Source: Psococerastis gibbosa
Lineage: Eukaryota > Arthropoda > Insecta > Psocodea > Psocidae
Length of the DNA stretch: 64,000 nucleotides
Direction: 5' to 3'
Assembly: GCA_963971405.1 (NCBI GenBank)
Contig: OZ020489.1
Coordinates: 31,460,290-31,524,289, forward strand
Shown here: positions 12,401 through 20,636 of the stretch, piece after piece
Position numbering within the stretch: the first letter of the stretch is position 1
Layout of the letters: the number at the start of each line of letters is the position of its first letter
Translations under genes and position numbers: made by a program
The notes under the pieces: generated by a model
What the model was told of the DNA's origin: nothing
Seen by the model: only the letters and a program-made list of their open reading frames with translations
Database searches by the model: none

Positions 12401-15400
12401 TGCGAGTTTTATGTTATTGTTGCAGACGTTCAGTTTCATTGACAAAAGAATGTTACACCTCAGTCTATTATTTGTAATTTTTTTGAAGGACTTTTTATGA
12501 ACCCAGGTTGCCCATTGGTCCCTTGTCTAATGCCAACGACCCCATGTATTTCGGACATTATTTATATTGTTTCCGTATGCATTTTTAGCCATTGGCAAAC
12601 TGGTATACCTGTCATATATGTCAACCTACACCGGCTACAGGCGATAATGGAGAAGCTGAGACAAGCTTACCATTGACGCAATGAAACAGGCGAAGGCACG
12701 ACTCAACCAAGTACAGATACTAGTCTCTGTCTATGATAGATTCAACTGTAAAATCCTGTATTTGTATAAAACTTGAGATGACTACAGGGTGCAATAAGTT
12801 AAAGTTATAATTACCAAATCCTTGGGGAGGTGGTCCTCTTGGGCCCATATTATGTCCTGGTCCACCCCTTCCGGGGGGTCCTCCTCGCCCAGGTCCTCCG
12901 CGACCTGCAATCGTAATATCGGCTGTGAAAACAATCTTGAAGAACAATGGTCTCATTATTTATTTTTTTATAATTGGTTTCAAGCTAGGGCTTGCTTATA
13001 CGCCCACCGAGTTAATTGGTGTTTCGATTGGACGTATTAATATATTAATGGGTTACACTGTCCCTGTAAGATCTTTAGTTCCTCTTTATTTGCTAAGCCG
13101 TTTAAGTTCCACTGAGTGAAACAAGTCAGCATCATTATTGTTGGACCAGAAATTGAAACGAATGAAACGAGGAAAAACGAGGAATTTGTTCAATTTGATT
13201 TTAAAAAAAAGATTAATCACATAGAAACAATTTAAAGAATGTATCCAATTACGGGCTGGAATAGACCAGTTTGCAGAGAATTGGACTATGTGATTAGGCG
13301 GCAATTCCACCGGCTATTTTACTTAATTTGTGATTTGAGATTTTTTGTTGTTTTGTTTTAAGGAGACTATTATGTAGATACTTAACTTATCTATTATAAA
13401 TTAAGTTATAATATGGTAGAGACTTATTAATGATGTCTGCTACCATATTATAACTTAATTTATAATAGATAAGTTAAGTATCTATATCATAGTCTCCTTA
13501 AAACATAACAAACAAAAAATTTCAAATCACAAATTAAGTAAAATCGCCGGTGGAATTGCCGCCTAAAAGGTCGACGTTGAAACTCAACATAAAGGGAAAC
13601 ATTTACCCCATGACCATGGTCCTAAATTTAATAGTTTAATAGTTACCTTACATTTATTGGTGGGGGAAAACGTGGCTAACGGGTATGTTGAATCTGGGCA
13701 TTTCCTTCTGCCATGAAAAGCTAAAGATTCTCCTTATTAGTGTGACAGTTATCTTGAATGGAAGGTATTACTGATATTCTGTATGAATGTAGTTTATAAA
13801 ATTATATCTCAATTTAAACTATAGTTGATATCTGCAGTTAGGTGTATGAGAAGGCCATAGACCCTAATCACGCTGTATCTGCCCAATTTTTTTTTTCAGT
13901 AAAGACTTTATTATTATTATTATTAAATATTTGCACCTTATCTCTTATTTAATAGTTAAAACCTGAGTGAAAGCCTAATAGGCGCTTCAGATGCATTCGG
14001 CAGAGTCGAAAATGACTCACCTCTATACATTCCACCACCCCTATCACCACCGCCCCGAGGGGGTCCTCCAAAATTTCCTCTCATGGGGGGACCACCGCGC
14101 CCCATGCCACCGCGTCCTGCAAATAAAAAGTTAAAATGAAAACTTATTACAAAAATATACTAGCGTGAAAGGGTAATTACCAAGCTATCATATTCTATTT
14201 TAAATGCTTGTGTCTGTATAATAGAAACTCATTGAGTGGAATCCATAGAAAGTAGCAAAATCTTTTTCTTCCTTGAACCTTTAGTAGTTCTAACATTTCA
14301 GCTTTGAAGCAAATACTTCATATTACGGATTCCCCTGATTATCTCGCCTTCTTCTTCCTTCTTAGTGCCGCGTGCGCAGCTTGAACGGGTCCATTTCTCA
14401 CACTCCATCCAGTCTGCTGTCATCGCTTTGAGCTCAACCACAGTTCCCCCCTTTTCTCAGTCAGTTTGTAAAATCTTTCTACGAGTGTTGTCCTCGGTTT
14501 GCTGACGAGCCGACGAGCCTCCGTCCATGTCGGTTCGGGTGTTCTTATCATTTCTCATTCTTTGGACATGGCCGAACCATTGTAGCTGCTTGGTCCCCAG
14601 TCTTCAGTCTTTTCTCTACTGATTCCCCTTGAAGATCTTGCCATATAAAATCATTTAGGATTATTTAAGAAATTTTAATTCAAGTTCATCTAAGTGAATG
14701 CATTGTATACAACTGGTAAAATATTGCAAATTGTAATTTTAACTTTGAAGGGAAATTAAGTTGTTAATATTGGCAAACCTTCTGGCCTTGCCTACATATT
14801 AGGACATTTGCAGTGGCGTGTGAACACTTTTTTCTTCGCTGTGCCGTTTCTTCAAGAGATAAAGTGACGTCACCAGGTTACGCAGAAACCTACCTTATAC
14901 GCCGACAATCTGAACATTAGGGGGTCGTCCTGTTTACTTTTTTTTCACTGGCGTTCCTTATATTTCTAGGAATAATCAATAATAAAATGGTTACTAACCT
15001 CTAAACATGCCGCCACCACCACCACCACCACCCCTGTCACCTCCCCGTGGAGGTCCGAAGTTTCCTCGCATAGGCGGGCCTCCCCCACGCCCAGGTCCTC
15101 CCCGACCTGCAAATTTGAAATTCAGGTTAAATGCAAGAAAAAAAAAACAACTTGTGATCTGCCATGAAGCAGTTCAGTTCATCTCAAGCCATTTTTTAAA
15201 CTTGCCCCTCGGGCGTCGTCACAATGGTCCTAAAACACAAAACAAAAATTTCGCAGTATTATCCTTGCGGACTCGCCAAAAATTCTCTGACCGAGTAGGG
15301 GTTTCAAAAGCTGCCGACGGACGGCCCCAGAAAAAAACTTTATATTATCCATAGCCCTGATCGCCCGGGGAAGTGTATCATATATGTATATCACACTTCC

Positions 15401-16193
15401 AATTGCACTATGGTTGAATTGAGGTGTGGATTACCATTAACATCTTCTTTGTGGCCTCAGGTTGCCCTCAGTTGTTATTAGCTGCCACTAATTAATCTAT
15501 TGTTTTTATATTAATTGACTTTATAAATTGTCGATCTATGACGCAATTCACCAGCGGCATTGCTACATAACGATTTCTTGAAAGAGAAATAAATATTTAT
15601 TAATTCCAAATACCAAGTTCAGTAATCTGTGGGAGGGTAATAACTAATATAATACTGACCTCTAAACATTCCTCCGCCACCCCTGTCCCCCCGAGGGGGT
15701 CCACCGAAGTTCCCTCGCATGCCTGGAGGACCACCGCGCCCCGGTCCACCACGGCCTGCAAGTTAAAATTAAAATAATTACAAGGAATACACTCAGTTAG
15801 CGACCCTGAAATTACTTTGGGGTTGTTAAATTGTCTTTGTGCTCAATGTAAGTTTTACAGGCAGAGTTATTAATATTTATTATTTTAATGCCCGTTCGAA
15901 AAAATCCTATAAACAATCCAGTAGGCTCCCCAGTAGGTAATGGTATCGTCAATCAGACAGATAGTCTACTTTGCGGTTTATCCTGCTGTACTCGAAGGGG
16001 CATTATGCACAGGAAGTAATAATATTGGCTTCAAACCTCTGAACATGCCACCCCTATCGCCGCCACCCCCGCGCATGTAGGGACCCCCACGACCCCTCAT
16101 AGGTGGCCCACGACCTCGGAAACCTCCACGTCCTTGAAACGGTGGTCCACCGCCTTCTTCATTAGGCTTGGATCCACCGTCCGTCGAAATGAC
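6381..16193 (-). CDS. RGG / PQ / SYG-rich low-complexity RNA-binding-type protein (11 coding exons, 5' end unresolved)
   Basis: Eleven minus-strand exons join in phase with consensus GT-AG introns: 16193-16037, 15755-15660, 15106-14999, 14116-14021, 12904-12815, 11918-11744, 10942-10883, 10132-9966, 8174-8118, 7498-7406 and 6451-6381. They total 1170 nt, or 389 aa plus TGA. Order in the protein: four to five RGG boxes (RGGxGRGGPPMRGNFGGPPRG repeats), a Pro/Gln segment with QHQHQ and a poly-Q run, a Ser/Tyr/Gln/Gly prion-like tail, and the end EYGKYPTY. RGG boxes bind RNA, and SYGQ tails drive condensation in FUS/EWS/TAF15 and several hnRNPs. No RRM or zinc finger is visible, so the true family is open and may depend on upstream exons that I could not find. 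Introns carry MITEs, SINE and LINE pieces. Exons and phases are seen; function is inferred from composition. Confidence 0.85.
6931..7161. repeat. three tandem 77-bp repeats in the last intron of the RGG gene
   Basis: Units begin ATAAGCATTAG at 6931, 7008 and 7085 and are almost identical, each running to CTACTTCGGAAGAAAAAA. They lie between exons J and K. The near identity implies recent expansion. Confidence 0.92.
7406..7498 (-). CDS. RGG gene exon J, tandem NAG acceptor
   Basis: 93 bp, phase 1-1, donor GTGAGA. It encodes AADSYGYTTATSSYTAPQ through SSYATTSYG. The acceptor reads ACAGCAGCAGCG, giving three consecutive in-frame AGs that would change only the number of alanines. Confidence 0.88.
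7724..8099. mobile_element. composite hairpin MITE: type-C outer arms with inner type-A MITE (7795-8028)
   Basis: The ends are GGTGCCCATTCCACCGACCG and its inverse, flanked by TAA on both sides (a 3-bp duplication). The outer arms read CTAGGGCTATTTACAAAAAC then GGTGACGTGGTAGCAGACAT. An inner GGCGG element occupies the loop. It is inserted in the RGG gene intron between exons I and J. Confidence 0.9.
8118..8174 (-). CDS. RGG gene exon I
   Basis: 57 bp, phase 1-1, acceptor TTTTTTAG and donor GTTCGT. It encodes AYGAAAESQYDYNYQKPA. A MITE end lies only 18 bp into the following intron. Confidence 0.82.
8340..8505. repeat. imperfect inverted repeat in an RGG gene intron
   Basis: ATTTAATACTTAGTT near 8358 is mirrored by ACTTAAGTATTAAATT near 8476. 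The pairing is imperfect, so it may be a decayed fold-back element. Confidence 0.4.
9070..9150. repeat. imperfect palindrome in an RGG gene intron
   Basis: ACACATTGAGAATAAAATAA is mirrored by TTATTTTGTTCACAATGTGT around a TTATATTATATAAC centre. Confidence 0.5.
9222..9420 (-). mobile_element. tRNA-like SINE, near full length
   Basis: Read on the minus strand it has an A-box-like GTAGAGTAGTGGAACG and a B-box-like GGTTCGATCCC, spaced as in tRNA-derived SINEs. A body follows with TGTAAAGCAGGCGGTCCCGG and CTCCGCTAGGTTGG, then an AT-rich end with AACACAAAAAGTC. The same body recurs near 11.3, 31.6, 38.9 and 51.5 kb. The pol III boxes are seen; SINE status is inferred from boxes plus repetition. 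Confidence 0.75.
9966..10132 (-). CDS. RGG gene exon H (Ser/Tyr/Gln-rich)
   Basis: 167 bp, phase 2 to phase 1, acceptor ATTTTCAG and donor GTAACC. It encodes NNGSNYPPSSQYAPPATQQY and continues to EVPPASDYSQ. Regular tyrosines spaced by S, Q, P and G are typical of prion-like tails. Confidence 0.88.
10883..10942 (-). CDS. RGG gene exon G
   Basis: 60 bp, phase 2-2, acceptor TTATAG and donor GTAAGT. It encodes AGYNAPAYTQESYPPPASYA. It is short, but the phase fits both neighbours. Confidence 0.82.
11240..11340 (-). mobile_element. SINE fragment (3' body)
   Basis: It matches the 9.2-9.4 kb SINE from the AACAAAAGTCAA end through the CTCCGCTATGTTGG part to the GTAAAGCAGGCGGACCCGGG part. The tRNA-like head is absent, as expected for a 5'-truncated retrocopy. 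It lies in the intron between exons F and G. Confidence 0.7.
11744..11918 (-). CDS. RGG gene exon F (Pro/Gln-rich)
   Basis: 175 bp, entering in phase 1 and leaving in phase 2, acceptor AATTTGCAG and donor GTAACT. It encodes GAPPPQHQHQGGPPPKRGPP, then the basic stretch QKRQRFD, then PPPQQHHQQQQQP. A basic KRQRF patch amid low complexity could act as a nuclear signal; this is inference. Confidence 0.88.
11942..12275 (-). repeat. R3 interspersed repeat
   Basis: It is the reverse complement of the 43.3-43.6 kb copy. Shared phrases on the plus strand here include GTTTCAAACTGCGGCAAACT, CCTGGTCACCTCCGATTTAA and GACAGGGTTGCTTAAAGCAG. A C tract (12225-12240) lies inside. Its edge comes within about 25 bp of the exon F acceptor. 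Confidence 0.75.
12489..12675 (-). repeat. R4 interspersed repeat
   Basis: Reverse-complement match to 53440-53640. Shared phrases are CATTGGTCCCTTGTCTAATG, CATTATTTATATTGTTTCCG and CTACACCGGCTACAGGCGAT. It is non-coding and lies in the RGG gene intron between E and F. Confidence 0.75.
12815..12904 (-). CDS. RGG gene exon E
   Basis: 90 bp, phase 1-1, acceptor GATTGCAG and donor GTAATT. It encodes RGGPGRGGPPGRGGPGHNMG then PRGPPPQGF. The first half resembles exons B-D and the second half diverges toward the Pro-rich part. Confidence 0.88.
13297..13563. mobile_element. long hairpin MITE
   Basis: The ends are GGCGGCAATTCCACCGGC and its inverse, with TTA left and TAA right. Almost the whole 267 bp is palindromic. 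The centre AAGGAGACTATTATGTAGAT ... GGTAGAGACTTATTAATGAT is shared with the element at 63245-63462, but the arms differ. It sits in the RGG gene intron between D and E. Confidence 0.9.
13850..13925 (+). mobile_element. retroelement 3' end with (TTA)n tail
   Basis: The phrase CACGCTGTATCTGCCCAA, a T tract, CAGTAAAGACTTTATTATTA and an ATT microsatellite match 54479-54537. Simple-repeat tails of this kind mark LINE- or SINE-type 3' ends. Confidence 0.55.
14021..14116 (-). CDS. RGG gene exon D (duplicated RGG exon)
   Basis: 96 bp, phase 1-1, acceptor TTTGCAG and donor GTGAGT. It encodes RGGMGRGGPPMRGNFGGPPR then GGGDRGGGMYR. This is the third member of the tandemly duplicated exon set. Confidence 0.9.
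14345..14640 (-). pseudogene. LINE 3' end fragment in an RGG gene intron
   Basis: The minus strand encodes KQLQWFGHVQRM, a phrase found near the C-terminus of many LINE reverse transcriptase proteins. It runs on to a GCGCACGCGGCACTAAGAAG motif followed by GAAGAAGAAG. That 3' motif recurs at 48.8 and 53.0 kb. The coding part is interrupted and non-functional. Confidence 0.7.
14999..15106 (-). CDS. RGG gene exon C (duplicated RGG exon)
   Basis: 108 bp, phase 1-1, acceptor TTTGCAG and donor GTTAGT. It encodes RGGPGRGGGPPMRGNFGPPR followed by a run of seven glycines before MFR. The GGT/GGC run explains its 12-bp excess over exons B and D. Confidence 0.9.
15660..15755 (-). CDS. RGG gene exon B (duplicated RGG exon)
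   Basis: 96 bp, phase 1 at both ends, acceptor CTTGCAG and donor GTCAGT. It encodes RGGPGRGGPPGMRGNFGGPP then RGDRGGGGMFR. It is strongly similar to exons C and D in sequence, length and phase. Confidence 0.9.
16037..16193 (-). CDS. RGG gene exon A
   Basis: It follows the acceptor TTTTTGCAG and ends AGAG before donor GTTTGA. It starts in phase 0 and ends in phase 1. It encodes VISTDGGSKPNEEGG followed by RGG repeats ending DRGGMFRG. No ATG precedes it in frame within the exon before the RGG part. Translation therefore starts either in an upstream exon or at the internal ATG of MRGRGGPYM. Confidence 0.85.
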
Positions 16194-16224
16194 CTGCAAA
16201 AACGTTTATTATTTATTATTCTTA

Positions 16225-16528
16225 GGCGGGGTTTCCACCGACCTCTCCTTGCAGAATGCACTTACGTTGACGTGGTAGCAGACATTCAAGACTTAGGCGG
16301 GGATTCCACCGACCTCTCATTGCAGAATGCAAATGACATTTTTCTTTTTATAGAAATCTATTAAAATGTTCGTACTTAACATATCCCCTGACGCCATTTT
16401 TTAATTTTAGTTTGTTTGTGATTTTAGTCTAGTACCATTGATCAATTTTAACTATGGCATAGAGTAAAACAAGAACTTGCGTCAATGTCATGTGCATTCT
16501 GCAATGCGAGGTCGGTGGAAGCCCCGCC
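16225..16528. mobile_element. type-B left arm plus inverted type-A MITE, outer right arm missing
   Basis: The left arm matches the outer element at 685 (GGCGGGGTTTCCACCGACC, then CACTTACGTTGACGTGGTAG). A type-A element runs from 16296 to 16528, its centre reversed relative to the 756-989 copy. No closing type-B arm follows. Its left end lies 31 bp upstream of the exon A acceptor on the minus strand. Confidence 0.85.
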
Positions 16529-17051
16529 TTATGCCCTTATTATAAATTAAACAGAACAACTGTAAATTGCATTCGCATTTTCTAGTTATCTGGTGTGTTC
16601 TTATTTCTGCGTTGTTAATCAAAATTGACACCCAGGCATTTGACAAAAGCGCCTCACGTTGAAGACAGTTATGATTGCAATAAAATCATTTGTACATCAC
16701 ATGTATATGGAACGATGCGATGGCAGAATTTGACTATAAGAGCTGAGGTGACCGTAAAGTTGACTACCGGCATCAAATATTATGTTAGTTATCGCTATTC
16801 CCGGGGTATACAAATGGTAACTAAGGAATAACAAGAGAAATTGCTGCATTTTCAATCACAGTTATTACTTTATTAATCTTTTGTTAAGATGAAGCTATTA
16901 TTTAATTTTTTAAAAAAATAGCAACTATACGGTGTGTAATAAATTGTGTATGCCTACCTTTGAGTAACTTTACTAGTTTCCCAATTACGTTTAATAGCTC
17001 TAGAATAACTGTATCGGTTAACTGATAACTACAAAATAATATACATACCTG

Positions 17052-17075
17052 AATGTTGGAAATTTTGAATATCTG
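17052..17075 (-). other. possible 24-nt microexon or end of a 5' exon of the RGG gene
   Basis: A strong donor CAG/GTATGT lies at the left edge, with a pyrimidine-rich TTTTATTTATTTGTTGCCGCAG at the right. The 24 nt would read IFKISNIQ in phase 0, which fits the phase-0 start of exon A. There is no homology to support it, and it may equally be the 3' end of an untranslated exon. Confidence 0.25.
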
Positions 17076-17183
17076 CGGCAACAAATAAATAAAACCTCCA
17101 GACTCAATTCAAATTATCAATAACGCAATGGAGGAAGAGGAACAGATACAGAAATATAAAATGGCGGATGCCGGAGTGTCTAA

Positions 17184-17320
17184 GGAGCTTCTCCACCGAC
17201 GTCAATAGTCGAATTAATGCTGATATTGACGTGGTAGCAGACATTTTTACACTGTCTTTAATGTCTGCTACCACGTCAAACACGTCAATAATCACAATTG
17301 ACATCGATGGAATAAGCGCC
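17184..17320. mobile_element. short hairpin MITE (137 bp)
   Basis: The ends are GGAGCTTCTCCACCGACG and an imperfect inverse ending AAGCGCC, with TAA on both sides. The core TGACGTGGTAGCAGACATTT ... TAATGTCTGCTACCACGTCA is shared with 24565-24706 and 55843-55984, but the middle arm GTCAATAGTCGAATTAATGC is not. Confidence 0.85.
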
Positions 17321-17324
17321 TAAG

Positions 17325-18160
17325 CGCTAGTGCCAACATTTCAGTATAAAAACCGCGCCATTATTTGAATATATATATTAAATATATCGACAATCGGGCA
17401 CCTCGTCGGTTTTTTTGAATAATTCTAATTTCACAGGAAATATTGAATGTAGAGCCATAAATGGGATGTGATATTTATTTTATTTCTCTCTATATTTATA
17501 TTATTTAACATGAAATATGATTTTTTTGCCTTCAATTAATTTTTTCATAACAAAATAGTCTGTCCGGATTAAGAATGCCTAGCCCACGTTACTTATATAT
17601 CTCATTCGAACTGGCACACTCACTGTCCACTTTTGAAACACCGAAATGTGGAAGATTTTTTTAAAATTTCCTATTCAATTACATGAACGGCTGCTTAAAT
17701 AACCATAGCGTGAAGATAAGATGCTCGCGTCAGATATTGCCTAAATTCAGCATGCCTACTGCCTACTACAGAATTTAGGGCATTTAGGAACATTGGCCTC
17801 TATGCGTCTCATTCATTCTTAAGGAACAGCATTGATCCCAAATTGATTATTATATGACTAATACAAAATTGCCAATACGACCAGTTTAGGCATTTTTATA
17901 GACTATATTATATATTATTATTATATTTTAAATTAGGCCTATTATGACGAAATGCCACTTTTACTCTGTTCATCCAACATTTTATTCACCCCTCTTTGTA
18001 AATGATGAGATTCGGACCATCTTATACTGGCATTGTCATTTTATCTATTTCCGAAGTTGTATGATTAACCGATTATGCTAATAAACGAGATCGCCATTGT
18101 AAACCTACAACAAAGTATGCTGCCCAACACTAAAGCATGATTATCCTTTTGACTTATCCT
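17325..18160. other. intergenic stretch without recognised content
   Basis: AT-rich sequence between the RGG gene side and the gypsy insertion. A TTTTTATACTG box lies on the minus strand near 17343-17353, but no start exon could be supported. The missing 5' exon(s) of the RGG gene may lie here. Confidence 0.4.
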
Positions 18161-18165
18161 ATCTC
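18161..18165. repeat. target site duplication of the gypsy element (left)
   Basis: ATCTC directly before the left LTR equals ATCTC directly after the right LTR at 22409-22413. A 5-bp duplication fits Ty3/gypsy integrases. Confidence 0.93.
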
Positions 18166-18351
18166 TGTTCTGTAGTTTACCCATTATACTATTCTGTTAT
18201 ATCCATTAATTATTGTACAGGATTAAATAATATAGTAATAAATTAATAATTCGGTAAATCGTTCATCCATCTTTATTTATTGTTTACGACCATACAACTC
18301 CAACTAATGGTTTTCCGGAATACGTGGTTCTAGAAAACCACAGACACCACA
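18166..18351 (-). repeat. 3' LTR of the gypsy element
   Basis: 186 bp, base-for-base identical to the other LTR by my reading. On the minus strand it begins TGTGGTGTC and ends CTACAGAACA. It holds an AATAAATAAAG polyadenylation-type motif. Confidence 0.95.
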
Positions 18352-18364
18352 GTCCTCCCCCTTG
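18352..18364 (-). other. polypurine tract of the gypsy element
   Basis: On the minus strand AAGGGGGAGGAC abuts the 3' LTR. In LTR retrotransposons this primes plus-strand DNA synthesis. Confidence 0.85.
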
Positions 18365-18518
18365 TAGAAAAAAAAATAATTGCAAACCTCCTAGGCATAG
18401 TAATAGACAAAGGACAGGGGAGCTCTGCGGGTGCCACAGTACACTAGCAACATACCATAAGAGAAGAAAAAAAAAAAATCACTGCACTCGACAGGCCATG
18501 CACTCGTAACGCGCACTT

Positions 18519-20636
18519 TCATATGTTCAAGCGCTGTGGAGCTCGGCGATTTCTGACAGGACGACGAGCCGCCACTGTTTCTGCAGCAGGCGAAGGTGCC
18601 TCCATCTGCATATTAGCCATCGAAGTTCGCCTTGGAGTGAGCGATTGCCTAGATGTACTCTGCTGCTCGCCAGAAGTAGAGCTTATAATAATGGAATCTC
18701 TCTGAGGAGTGAGCGGTGCTTGAATTACTGTAGTCAGCTGCTCGCCCGAAGTAGTATCCATAATACTTGAATCTCGCTGAGGAGTGGGCGGTGCTTGAAT
18801 TGGAGTAGGACCAGGATTCGCGATAGGCTGCTTGTATGCTCTTTCTTCACGGAGAGGGATGTCCTGTCCCACCGGACGTATTTGACCTCCGTGTCGACGC
18901 CACAGCTCGTTTCCCACCTGCACCGTGTATTGTAATGCCCCATCCTTGCTGATGATGGTCCCAAAGACCCAACGCCGTAACGGCGTAGTGTAGTTACGTA
19001 CCGCCACTTTTTCTCCAGGCTGGAAAACAGGATCTTGGAAAAGGGTGTCTCTCTGCTCTGAGATGGCCCGACCAATATTCGGGCGTAAGATAGTAAGAGG
19101 TGACGATATCTCTCGCCCCAAAAATAAACTTGCAGGACTGTGCCCTGTAAGCACGTGAGGAGCCCTGCGATATGCAAATAAAAATTCTTGTAAGTTGTCG
19201 TATAAATTGTTCTGATTCTGGAGACAGCGTAAAGCTTGTTTCATACTTCCAACATAACGTTCAGCCTGTCCATTGCTTGCTGGATAGTGTGGGGGCGACG
19301 TAAGATGCCGAATACCAAGTTTACGTAAAAATGCTTGGAACTCCGTTCCCACAAACGTCGACTGATTGTCCGAAACTAAGCAAATCGGGTGACCATATCG
19401 AGCAAACAATGTTCTTAAAACAGTAGTAGTAGTATTAGCTGTCATTGAAGACATCGGAAAAATCTCAGGCCATTTAGAATAAGAATCAACCACTATTAAA
19501 AAAATTTTGCCTGCATACGAAGCAAAATCTATATGTATTCTCTCCCACGGTTTTGCGGGGTACTCCCAGTAGTGCACCTTGGGGGTTTTTTGCTGCGTTT
19601 TGTATTCAGCGCAGTTGACACAATTGCGACACAAATTCTCTATGTCTTGGTCAATATTTTTCCAATACACGTATGAACGTGCTAACGCTTTCATTTTAAC
19701 TACTCCCATATGACCCAAATGCAGTTCATGGAGTATTGTGCGTTGTAATTTTGCTGGTATAACCGCACGAATGCCTAGCAATATGCATCCTGCATGCAAT
19801 GAATATTTGCCATCGTGAAATGACTCACCAGCACGTAGTTTTTCAAGAATAGGCATCAAGTCTGGATCTTCTCTGGTGGCCTTCGCCAGATCCACAGGCT
19901 TGATTGGCACAACCTGTAAATGATGGGTTTGGAATTCTTCAACATCATCCAGGTCAAACAAGGTCTCCGATGTAACAGGTAGGCGTGAAAGCATATCTGC
20001 ATTGCCGTTATCATCACTCTTTCTGTATTTCACGTCGAACTGAAATTGTTGCAAGTACAGCGCGTAGTGTAGAAGTCGTGTAGCAGTAATAACTGGTAAC
20101 TTCGCCTTAGGCCCAAAAATATGACACAAAGGCTTGTGATCTGAAACTAGACAGAATCGACGTCCCAACAGGTAACGGTAAAACTTGGAAACGCCCCATT
20201 TAATCGCCAGTGCTTCCTTACAGAGTTGGGCGTAGTTGCGTTCGCTGGGTGAAAGTATGCGAGAAGCAAACGCTATAGGCCTCTCTGAGCCATCACTGAA
20301 ACGATGAGCGATCACCGCCCCAATTCCGACCGGGCTAGCATCCACAGACAAAATTACTGGAAGGTCCGGCCTGTAGTGCACAAGAACCTTCTCTGAAACT
20401 ATCTCCTTTTGTAAAGCTTTCAAGCTTTGGTCGCACTGTTTAGTCCATGTGAATTTTGTATCGTGCTTTGTTAACTCGTATAAAGGCTTGGCTATCGTAG
20501 CTAAATTTGGTATAAAACGTGCATAAAAAGTTACCATTCCCATGAATGATTTTACCTCTTTGGCATTTTGAGGTTTTGGAGCATTAAGTATAGCCTGTAT
20601 TTTTTCATCAGTCTTATGCAGGCCGTCCTTTGACAT
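18519..20636 (-). CDS. pol: gypsy pol, C-terminal part: RT end, RNase H and integrase (N-terminus artificial)
   Basis: A 705-aa frame. Residues 1-60 are the RT thumb/connection (SKDGLHKTDEKI, FMGMVTFYARFIPN). RNase H follows, with Asp99, Glu141, Asp166 and Asp214 as likely metal ligands. The integrase has an HHCC zinc module (His306/His309, Cys339/Cys342) and the catalytic triad Asp370, Asp423 and Glu459 with D35E spacing. The C-terminus is Pro/Thr-rich. The apparent start Met is created at the deletion junction; in an intact element this segment would follow the RT palm. The frame differs from gag-protease by the deletion. The integrase looks intact, so the residual protein is chemically plausible but could not be made as part of a normal polyprotein. 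Confidence 0.92.
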   Translation of the reverse strand: MSKDGLHKTDEKIQAILNAPKPQNAKEVKSFMGMVTFYARFIPNLATIAKPLYELTKHDTKFTWTKQCDQSLKALQKEIVSEKVLVHYRPDLPVILSVDASPVGIGAVIAHRFSDGSERPIAFASRILSPSERNYAQLCKEALAIKWGVSKFYRYLLGRRFCLVSDHKPLCHIFGPKAKLPVITATRLLHYALYLQQFQFDVKYRKSDDNGNADMLSRLPVTSETLFDLDDVEEFQTHHLQVVPIKPVDLAKATREDPDLMPILEKLRAGESFHDGKYSLHAGCILLGIRAVIPAKLQRTILHELHLGHMGVVKMKALARSYVYWKNIDQDIENLCRNCVNCAEYKTQQKTPKVHYWEYPAKPWERIHIDFASYAGKIFLIVVDSYSKWPEIFPMSSMTANTTTTVLRTLFARYGHPICLVSDNQSTFVGTEFQAFLRKLGIRHLTSPPHYPASNGQAERYVGSMKQALRCLQNQNNLYDNLQEFLFAYRRAPHVLTGHSPASLFLGREISSPLTILRPNIGRAISEQRDTLFQDPVFQPGEKVAVRNYTTPLRRWVFGTIISKDGALQYTVQVGNELWRRHGGQIRPVGQDIPLREERAYKQPIANPGPTPIQAPPTPQRDSSIMDTTSGEQLTTVIQAPLTPQRDSIIISSTSGEQQSTSRQSLTPRRTSMANMQMEAPSPAAETVAARRPVRNRRAPQRLNI

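Noticed and set aside
15007..15354. 115-codon plus-strand frame with a poly-proline start
   Set aside because: It is the antisense shadow of RGG exon C (glycine codons read as proline) followed by intron sequence.
16902..17084. 60-codon frame with ILELLNVIGKLVKLLK as an exon of the RGG gene
   Set aside because: A donor exists after it, but its phase cannot join exon A without a stop codon, and no acceptor at a proper distance was found.
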